From the NCBI GenBank assembly GCA_903882335.1, contig CAIRWP010000209.1:1-17950 (forward strand): DNA of 17,950 bases, in the 5' to 3' direction. Shown one piece after another: positions 12,800 through 17,950 of the stretch. The translations under genes and the position numbers were made by a program. The notes under the pieces are model-generated. The model was not told the origin of the DNA. It worked only from the letters and a program-made list of their open reading frames with translations, and made no database searches. This DNA comes from an uncultured Opitutia bacterium. GTDB lineage: Bacteria > Verrucomicrobiota > Verrucomicrobiia > Opitutales > UBA953. Position 1 is the stretch's first letter, and each line of letters opens with the position of its first letter.

Positions 12800-13816
12800 A
12801 TGAGCAAGCGACTCGGTCAATTTCAGCGTCCCAAGCACCTCAAGAAGGAGGAGTCCTCCGCGACCCCGACCTACGCCAAGTACATGGCGGAACCCTTCGA
12901 GACCGGCTTCGGTCACACCGTCGGCAACTCCCTGCGCCGCATCCTCCTGAGCTCCATCGAAGGCGCCGCGATCTCCGCGGTGACGATCGAAGGCGTCCAG
13001 CACGAGTTCCAGCCGATCGAAGGCGTCGTCGAGGATGTCACCGACATCGTCCTGAACCTCAAGAAGGTGCGCATCCGCACCGAGGCCAACAAGCGCGAGG
13101 CCTTCAAGGGGGCCATCGACGTCAACAAGACCGGCGTGATCAAGGCCTCGGACATCAAGTTCGAGACCAAGGGCGCGACCGTCTCCCTCGTCAACCCCGA
13201 CCAGGTCATCTGCACCCTCGACCGTAAGCGCCGCTTCTTCGCCGAGTTCGAGGTCACCGTGGGACGCTCCTGGGCCTCCGCCGAGGAGAACAAGAAGGCC
13301 GAGCAGGCCATCGGCTCCATCCCGGTCGACTCCCTCTTCTCTCCGGTCACCGCGGTGAAGTATTCCGTCGAGAACACCCGCGAAGGTCAGAAGACCGACT
13401 ACGACAAGCTCGTGCTCGAGGTCACCACCGACGGCCGCATCACCCCGGACGAAGCCCTCAAGGAAGCGTCCGCTATCCTGCGCCACCACCTCGAGGTCTT
13501 CGACACCGTCTCCGCCGATAACGTCGAGTTCGAGAGCGGTCGCTCCGAGGTCAGCGAGGAGCAGAACCGCCTCCGCAAGCTCCTCAATATGTCCGTGAAC
13601 GAGATCGAGCTTTCGGTCCGCGCCGCCAACTGCCTCAACAACGCCAACATCAACACCGTCGGCGAGCTGGCGATGAAGACCGAGCAGGAGATGCTCAAGT
13701 ACCGCAACTTCGGCAAGAAGTCGCTCAACGAGATCAAGGCCAAGCTCGAGCAGCTCGGCCTCTCCCTCGGACAGAAAATCGACGAACGCCTCCTCGACAA
13801 GGGAGTCAACGCCTAA
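12800..13816 (+). CDS. rpoA: DNA-directed RNA polymerase subunit alpha
   Basis: The alpha subunit dimerises to start RNA polymerase assembly and contacts activators and UP elements. I start it at the ATG at 12800 (338 residues). The frame is open from 12404, but that part overlaps rpsD. The N-terminal domain shows FGHTVGNSLRRILLSSIEGAAISAV at about 37-61 and the PIEGVVEDVTDIVLNLKKV segment. The C-terminal domain starts near 263 with LLNMSVNEIELSVRAANCLNN. It keeps the Arg (R274) equivalent to E. coli R265 and the N-C pair after it, but has Asn (N280) where E. coli has the DNA-contacting K271. It ends with FGKKSLNEIKAKLEQLGLSLG. Confidence 0.98.
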   Translation: MSKRLGQFQRPKHLKKEESSATPTYAKYMAEPFETGFGHTVGNSLRRILLSSIEGAAISAVTIEGVQHEFQPIEGVVEDVTDIVLNLKKVRIRTEANKREAFKGAIDVNKTGVIKASDIKFETKGATVSLVNPDQVICTLDRKRRFFAEFEVTVGRSWASAEENKKAEQAIGSIPVDSLFSPVTAVKYSVENTREGQKTDYDKLVLEVTTDGRITPDEALKEASAILRHHLEVFDTVSADNVEFESGRSEVSEEQNRLRKLLNMSVNEIELSVRAANCLNNANINTVGELAMKTEQEMLKYRNFGKKSLNEIKAKLEQLGLSLGQKIDERLLDKGVNA

Positions 13817-13840
13817 CCCTACAGCCCCGGACCCACACTC

Positions 13841-14305
13841 ATGCGCCATCGCTCCAACCATCACGTCCTCGGGGTGAAGACGGCCCACCGCCGCTCCCTC
13901 ATCGCCAACCTCGCCGCCGCGCTCTTCACGAACGCCCGCATCACCACGACGCTTTCCCGCGCCCGCGCCCTGCGTCCCTACGCCGAACGCCTGGTCACCT
14001 TCGCCAAGAAGGCCGCCCAGTCGTCTGACAAGGCCGTCAAGCTGCACTACTATCGCCTGGCGATCGCCAAGCTGCGCAACGAGGACGCCGCGCAACTGCT
14101 CTTCAAGACCCGTGCCCCGGAGTTCCTCGCCCGCAACGGCGGTTACACCCGCATCTACAAGCTCGGCGCCCGCAAGGGTGACGCCGCCGAACAGGCGCTC
14201 ATCGAGCTCGTGGCCAAGGACGACAAGACCCCGGCCATGACCCCGAAGGCCAAGGCCGCCAAGCAGCCGAAGGCCAAGAAGGAAGCGGCCGCCGCCCAGG
14301 CCTAA
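13841..14305 (+). CDS. rplQ: 50S ribosomal protein L17
   Basis: This 154-residue L17 is longer than the 127 residues of E. coli. The core has the canonical MRHR start, VKTAHRRSLIANLAAALFTNARITTTLSRARALRPYAERLVT at about 12-54, and GGYTRIYKLGARKGDAAEQALIELV at about 100-124. L17 lies near the tunnel exit. The last 28 residues (from about 127) are a Lys/Ala/Pro-rich tail with repeated PKAK units, resembling the low-complexity tails on L24, S5 and S11 in this window. It is the last gene of the alpha operon and is followed directly by a strong terminator. Confidence 0.97.
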   Translation: MRHRSNHHVLGVKTAHRRSLIANLAAALFTNARITTTLSRARALRPYAERLVTFAKKAAQSSDKAVKLHYYRLAIAKLRNEDAAQLLFKTRAPEFLARNGGYTRIYKLGARKGDAAEQALIELVAKDDKTPAMTPKAKAAKQPKAKKEAAAAQA

Positions 14306-14327
14306 GGACGACCGGCGAGGCCCCCTC

Positions 14328-14369
14328 CGAGACGCGTTCGCCTGCCCAGGCGGCGCGTCTCGCCTTTTT
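14328..14369 (+). terminator. Rho-independent terminator of the alpha operon
   Basis: CGAGACGCG (14328-14336) and CGCGTCTCG (14354-14362) form a perfect nine-pair stem. A second stem, CGCCTG (14339-14344) with CAGGCG (14347-14352), is nested inside it. The hairpin is followed by CC and TTTTT (14365-14369). It begins 22 nt after the rplQ stop and is the only convincing intrinsic terminator in the window. It separates the ribosomal run from the genes downstream. Confidence 0.88.
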
Positions 14370-14389
14370 AGCCCCCGCGCGACTTTCCC

Positions 14390-14626
14390 ATGCTCACGAC
14401 CGTCGAACTGGCCACCTTCCTCGCCTTCGTGGGCGGGCTGGCCGTCGTCGTGCTGCTTGGGCTGCAGGCCTGGTATGACCGGCGCGACGCGCTCCTCTGC
14501 GACCACCGTCGCCTCAATTCGGCCTTTTCCTGCGCCCGTTGCGGGCTAACCTACGTTCGTCCCCGCCGCCGCGAGGAAGCCACCTGCCCCCGCTGCGCCT
14601 GGAACAACGCCCGTCTCAAATTCTGA
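14390..14626 (+). CDS. Small membrane-anchored zinc-ribbon protein
   Basis: I do not recognise this 78-residue protein by name. One hydrophobic span at about 7-27 (ELATFLAFVGGLAVVVLLGLQ) is followed by a basic juxtamembrane stretch (YDRRD). A Cys-rich soluble part follows, with C48xxC51 and C66xxC69, spaced as in a zinc ribbon, and an extra C37-D-H39 before them. The positive residues after the span suggest a cytoplasmic C-terminus. It starts just after the alpha terminator and ends 25 nt before guaA, so it may be cotranscribed with guaA. The pattern of one membrane span plus a zinc ribbon often marks a small scaffold or regulatory protein, but nothing in the sequence gives its partner. Confidence 0.75.
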   Translation: MLTTVELATFLAFVGGLAVVVLLGLQAWYDRRDALLCDHRRLNSAFSCARCGLTYVRPRRREEATCPRCAWNNARLKF

Positions 14627-14651
14627 CCCCCCTCCTTTTCCTTTCCTTCCC
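14627..14651 (+). promoter_or_regulatory. 25-nt uninterrupted pyrimidine tract abutting the guaA start
   Basis: Every base from 14627 to 14651 is C or T, and the guaA ATG follows immediately at 14652. There is no Shine-Dalgarno. A pyrimidine-rich leader of this kind could be bound by ribosomal protein S1 to place the ribosome. It is the purest example of the C/T-rich leaders seen across the window. Function is inference. Confidence 0.4.
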
Positions 14652-16208
14652 ATGGCCCAACAGTCCATCGCCATCCTCGATTTCGGCTCCCAGCTGACCA
14701 AGGTCATCGCCCGCCGGATCCGCGAGTGCAACGTGCACTCCCGCATCTATCCCTTCGGCGTCTCGCCCGAGACCCTGCGCGCCGACGGCGTGGTGGGCGT
14801 CATCCTCTCCGGCGGCCCTTCCAGCGTGAAGGCCAAGGGCTCGCCCCATCCGGACGCCGCCATCTTCGCGATGGGCGTGCCGGTGCTCGGCATCTGCTAC
14901 GGCGTCCAGCTCATGGGCCAGATGCTCGGCGGCAACGTCGCCAGCAGCAGTCATCGCGAGTATGGCCATGGCACGCTCACCTTCGGCAAGGGCTCGCAGC
15001 TGCTGCAGGGACTCAAGTCCCCGCTGCGCATCTGGAACTCGCACGGCGACAAGGTCACCCGCCTCCCGAAGGGTTTCAAGGCCGTCGCGAGCACCGAGAA
15101 CTCCGAGTGCGCCGTGGTCGAGGACCCGAAGCGCCGCTTCTACGGTATCCAGTTCCACCCCGAGGTCGCCCACTCCGAGCGCGGCATCGACATCCTCCGC
15201 AACTTCCTCTTCCGCATCTGCCGCTGCCGCGCCGATTGGAAGATGGACGATTACGTCGACACCGCCGTCCGCGAGATCCGCGCGAAGGTCGGCAAGTCCC
15301 AGGTCATCCTCGGGCTTTCCGGCGGCGTCGATTCCTCCGTGGCCGCGGCCCTAATCCAGCGCGCCGTCGGCAAGCAGCTCACCTGCGTCTTCGTGGACAA
15401 CGGCCTCCTCCGCCTCGGCGAGCGCCAGCAGGTCGAGCAGATGTTCCGCGGCAAGTTCAAGGTCGACCTCCGCGTGGTCGACGCCTCGGCCGTCTTCCTG
15501 CGCAAGCTCAAGGGCGTCACCGACCCCGAGCGCAAGCGTAAGATCATCGGCCATGAGTTCATCAAGGTCTTCGAGCGCTCGATCGCCGAGGTCCAGCGCA
15601 CCAAGAAGGGCAAGGTCGAGTTCCTCGCCCAGGGTACGCTCTACCCCGATGTCATCGAGTCCCTCTCGCCCAACGGCGGCCCCGCCGCGACCATCAAGAG
15701 CCACCACAACGTGGGCGGCCTACCCAAGCACATGAAGCTGAAGTTGCTCGAGCCCCTGCGCGAGCTCTTCAAGGACGAGGTCCGCGCCCTCGGCGAGGCC
15801 CTCGGTCTTCCGCACGAGATGGTCTGGCGCCACCCCTTCCCGGGCCCCGGCCTCGCCGTCCGCGTCTGCGGCGACATCACCAAGGAGCGTCTCGACGTCC
15901 TCCGCCAGGCCGACCACATCTTCATCGACGAGCTGCGCACCTCCGGCCAGTACGCCAAGGTCTGGCAGGCCTTCGCCGTCTTCCTCCCGGTCCGCAGCGT
16001 CGGCGTCATGGGCGACGGCCGCACCTACGACAACGTCTGCGCCCTCCGCGCCGTGACCTCGTCCGACGCCATGACGGCCGACTGGGCCCGCCTGCCCTAC
16101 GACGTCCTACAGCGCGCCTCGACCCGCATTATCAATGAGGTCAAGGGCATCAATCGCGTGGTCTACGACGTCTCGTCCAAGCCGCCGGCGACGATCGAGT
16201 GGGAATAA
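14652..16208 (+). CDS. guaA: GMP synthase (glutamine-hydrolysing)
   Basis: GuaA converts XMP, ATP and glutamine to GMP, the last step of guanine nucleotide synthesis. This is a full-length 518-residue two-domain enzyme. The N-terminal class I glutamine amidotransferase has ILSGGPSSV near 51, the nucleophile C82 in GICYG, and H169 and E171 in YGIQFHPEV. The ATP pyrophosphatase domain has the PP-loop SGGVDSS at 223-229. The C-terminal dimerisation domain includes RHPFPGPGLAVR and ends KPPATIEWE, the standard terminus. It lies downstream of the alpha operon terminator and may share a transcript with the small zinc-ribbon gene. No guanine riboswitch is visible upstream. Confidence 0.98.
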   Translation: MAQQSIAILDFGSQLTKVIARRIRECNVHSRIYPFGVSPETLRADGVVGVILSGGPSSVKAKGSPHPDAAIFAMGVPVLGICYGVQLMGQMLGGNVASSSHREYGHGTLTFGKGSQLLQGLKSPLRIWNSHGDKVTRLPKGFKAVASTENSECAVVEDPKRRFYGIQFHPEVAHSERGIDILRNFLFRICRCRADWKMDDYVDTAVREIRAKVGKSQVILGLSGGVDSSVAAALIQRAVGKQLTCVFVDNGLLRLGERQQVEQMFRGKFKVDLRVVDASAVFLRKLKGVTDPERKRKIIGHEFIKVFERSIAEVQRTKKGKVEFLAQGTLYPDVIESLSPNGGPAATIKSHHNVGGLPKHMKLKLLEPLRELFKDEVRALGEALGLPHEMVWRHPFPGPGLAVRVCGDITKERLDVLRQADHIFIDELRTSGQYAKVWQAFAVFLPVRSVGVMGDGRTYDNVCALRAVTSSDAMTADWARLPYDVLQRASTRIINEVKGINRVVYDVSSKPPATIEWE

Positions 16209-16261
16209 GCCGAGCATCGCTCCGTTGACACCCCGCGGGTCCGACCCTTCCCTCTGACCAC

Positions 16262-17830
16262 GTGTCCGAACCCGGCTTCCAAGTCATCGCCCGTCGCTGG
16301 CGCCCCCGCCGCTTCGATGAGCTGGTCGGGCAGGAGCACATCGTCCGGACCCTCCGCAACGCCCTTGAGACGAAGCGGATGGCCCACGCCTACCTTTTCG
16401 TCGGCCCGCGCGGCACCGGCAAGACGACGACCGCCCGCATCCTCGCCAAGGCGCTCAACTGCACCGGCGGCCCCAAGGCCGACTTCGCCGTCGACGACCC
16501 GGTCTGCCTCTCGATCGAGCAGGGTAGCTGCCTCGACGTTGTCGAGATCGACGCCGCGTCCAACCGCAGCCTCGAGGACGCCAAGCGCATCCGCGACGAG
16601 TGCCAGTTCGCGCCGTCCTCCTGCCCGTTTAAGGTCTTCATCATAGATGAGGTCCACCAGCTGACCAAGGACGCCTTCAACGCGCTCCTCAAGACGCTGG
16701 AGGAGCCGCCGCCCTGGGTGAAGTTCATCCTCGCGACCACCGAGTCCGACAAGGTCCTGCCGACCATCACCTCGCGTTGTCAGCGGCTGGAGTTCCACCC
16801 GATCGCCGAGGAGGTCATCGCCGCCCAGCTTGCCCGCATCGTCAAGGCTGACGGCGTGAAGGCCGACGAGCATGCGCTGACCGCCATCGCCCGCCTGGCC
16901 AACGGCGGGATGCGCGACTCGCAGTCGATCCTCGACCAGGTCATCTCCTTCTCCGGCAAGACGGTCACGGAGGCCGATGTCCTCTCGATCTACGGGCTGG
17001 CCTCGGCCCAGCAGGTGACCGACCTCGCCCGCGCGATCGCGACCGGCGACGGCCGGGCGATCCTGGCCTTGTGCGACGCCTTCCACACGGAAGGGCGCGA
17101 CTTGCTCCGCGTGCTGGGCGACCTGCAGGCGAAAGTCCGGCAGGCCTCCCTCGACTCCGTCCGCCAAGGCGGCACCAGCGCCTTGCTCGGTGCGCCCCTC
17201 GCCACCGAACAGCTGGTGCGCGTCCTCGAATGCCTACAGGCCGGCGAACAAGGGATCCGGCAGGGACTTTCGCCCCGGGCCAATTTCGAGGTCACGTTGC
17301 TCAAGGCCATCGAGCAAAGTAGGGCGAGGTCGATTGACCTCCTCATCAAGGACATCGCCGCCGCTTCAGCTGGTCTCCCTCGGGAGCCCGGCGAAAAAAA
17401 AATAAACCGGTACCTGGTGCCACCGGTGAACCTCTTCGGGGGGACACCCGCTCCAGCGCCGACCTTTGCGACCGCCGCGTCGGCGGCGCCGGCTCCAGCT
17501 GTCCGCCGGGAAGCCCCCGCCCCGATCGTCGACGTACCGATCGAGGACAATCCGAGCTACGAGTCATCGTTACCGCCGATCGATGTCGCCGGCGCCGAGG
17601 AGGAGGCCGACCAGGCCGCCGCCCGGAGCGCCTTCGATTTCCCGGTCGTCGAGCTCCCAGTCACCAAGGTCGCCGAGACGGGGAAGTCGGCCTTCCCGGG
17701 TGACCCGGAGTTCCAGGCGGCGTTGGCGGCCTTGCCGGCGGGCCTCGCGGAGAAACTGCGTTCGACGCTCGGCGCCGAGTTCACCGCGCTGCGTCCCGTG
17801 CCGGCGGGCAAACTCCGTCGGCCGGCCTGA
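16262..17830 (+). CDS. dnaX: DNA polymerase III subunit tau/gamma
   Basis: DnaX is the ATPase of the replicative clamp loader. It loads the sliding clamp and, as tau, ties together the polymerases and the helicase. The GTG start at 16262 gives MSEPGFQVIARRWRPRRFDELVGQEH, the family N-terminus (522 residues). Walker A is GPRGTGKTT at 48-56, Walker B is FIIDEVH around 127-132, and the SRC motif is at 171-173. The zinc module is degenerate: C67, C82 and C90 are present, but the CxxC part of the usual module reads A-V-D-D. Domain III ends near residue 375. The rest is an Ala/Pro-rich linker and a short conserved-looking tail. An A9 tract at 17394-17402 (codons 378-381) probably produces a shorter gamma form as well. 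Confidence 0.97.
   Translation: MSEPGFQVIARRWRPRRFDELVGQEHIVRTLRNALETKRMAHAYLFVGPRGTGKTTTARILAKALNCTGGPKADFAVDDPVCLSIEQGSCLDVVEIDAASNRSLEDAKRIRDECQFAPSSCPFKVFIIDEVHQLTKDAFNALLKTLEEPPPWVKFILATTESDKVLPTITSRCQRLEFHPIAEEVIAAQLARIVKADGVKADEHALTAIARLANGGMRDSQSILDQVISFSGKTVTEADVLSIYGLASAQQVTDLARAIATGDGRAILALCDAFHTEGRDLLRVLGDLQAKVRQASLDSVRQGGTSALLGAPLATEQLVRVLECLQAGEQGIRQGLSPRANFEVTLLKAIEQSRARSIDLLIKDIAAASAGLPREPGEKKINRYLVPPVNLFGGTPAPAPTFATAASAAPAPAVRREAPAPIVDVPIEDNPSYESSLPPIDVAGAEEEADQAAARSAFDFPVVELPVTKVAETGKSAFPGDPEFQAALAALPAGLAEKLRSTLGAEFTALRPVPAGKLRRPA
17382..17427 (+). promoter_or_regulatory. Candidate programmed slippage/frameshift site in dnaX
   Basis: Nine consecutive A bases (17394-17402) read GAA AAA AAA ATA in the dnaX frame. 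Upstream, GGGAG at 17382-17386 lies 7 nt before the A run. Downstream, ACCGGT at 17406-17411 can pair with ACCGGT at 17422-17427 (10-base loop), starting three nt after the run. In the +1 frame TAA at 17403-17405 follows immediately, so RNA with one A fewer or two more ends after K380 or K381, giving a gamma-sized protein. A -1 ribosomal shift would instead add 100 codons and stop at 17701-17703. Elsewhere in the window Lys is mostly AAG and ATA is rare. Confidence 0.72.
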
Positions 17831-17831
17831 G

Positions 17832-17950
17832 GTGGAAGCGACGGTCGAGCTCGGCGTCCTGGCGGACACGCACGGCCGGCTCCGGCCGGAGGCGGTGATC
17901 GCGTTGGCCGGGTGCGCCGAGTACTACGTCGCCGGCGACCTGTGCAGCCC
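17832..17950 (+). CDS. Metallophosphoesterase of the YfcE/MJ0936 type, N-terminal part
   Basis: Starting with GTG one base after the dnaX stop, the frame reads VELGVLADTHGRLRPEAV and then VAGDLCSP before the window ends (39 codons). This matches the start of small YfcE-like calcineurin-fold phosphodiesterases, which begin with a strand, then SDTHG and RPE, and then HAGDI. The metal-binding D12-x-H14 and D36 of the GD motif are visible; the residue two before that GD is Val rather than the common His. The substrate cannot be told from this fragment. The one-base gap to dnaX suggests coupled translation. Confidence 0.72.
   Translation, partial: MEATVELGVLADTHGRLRPEAVIALAGCAEYYVAGDLCS

Noticed and set aside
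16225..16253. Perfect -35 box TTGACA upstream of dnaX
   Set aside because: At 17 nt spacing the -10 position reads TTCCCT, matching only two of six bases. No better -10 lies within the allowed spacing, so I do not call a promoter.
17190..17405. Separate small gene in the +1 frame inside dnaX
   Set aside because: It is an out-of-frame shadow. Its stop codon matters only as the terminator of a slipped dnaX product.
1..17950. Search for tRNA, CRISPR array, insertion sequence, phage, toxin-antitoxin or defence genes
   Set aside because: None is visible. The window is packed with housekeeping genes in one direction and has no gap over 90 nt in which such elements could sit.

Overview
The window is an almost gap-free, GC-rich run of plus-strand genes. 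It holds the distal S10, spc and alpha ribosomal-protein operons, followed by a short housekeeping tail. I infer a member of the Verrucomicrobiota, possibly Opitutae-like. The grounds are the gene order, with rpmD, adk, infA and rpmJ missing from their usual slots; the L2 motif DHPNGGGGG in place of the usual DHPHGGGEG; Ala/Pro/Gly-rich N-terminal tails on S5 and S11; and start codons that almost all lack a Shine-Dalgarno sequence. This placement rests on remembered family features, not on a search, and is only moderately secure.

Layout. Positions 1-4577: rplC (last codons), rplD, rplW, rplB, rpsS, a small unrecognised secreted protein, rplV, rpsC, rplP, rpmC, rpsQ. Positions 4611-10249: rplN, rplX, rplE, rpsN, rpsH, rplF, rplR, rpsE, rplO, secY. 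Positions 10260-11021: map. Positions 11102-14305: rpsM, rpsK, rpsD, rpoA, rplQ, closed by a strong intrinsic terminator at 14328-14369. Positions 14390-17950: a small membrane-anchored zinc-ribbon protein, guaA, dnaX, and the start of a YfcE-type metallophosphoesterase. No intergenic stretch exceeds 90 bases. No tRNA, rRNA, CRISPR array, insertion sequence or phage gene is visible.

The first 14.3 kb makes ribosomal subunits together with the protein-export channel SecY, the enzyme that trims initiator methionine, and the RNA polymerase alpha subunit. The tail supplies GMP synthesis and the replicative clamp-loader subunit.

The window is mostly ordinary housekeeping sequence, and I see no complete undescribed multi-gene system. 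The most interesting signals are these. (1) An A9 tract in dnaX at 17394-17402 sits at the expected tau/gamma boundary. A GGGAG lies 7 nt upstream, a hairpin follows, and a TAA lies directly after the tract in the +1 frame, so it is a strong candidate for programmed slippage. (2) An exported-protein gene lies inside the S10 operon between rpsS and rplV. (3) A hairpin and a 16-codon open frame with five consecutive prolines precede rpsD. (4) A perfect 16-bp palindrome covers the rplO stop codon just before secY. (5) SecY has an extra C-terminal hydrophobic segment. (6) Long low-complexity tails occur on S5 and S11. (7) DnaX has lost two of the four cysteines of its zinc module.
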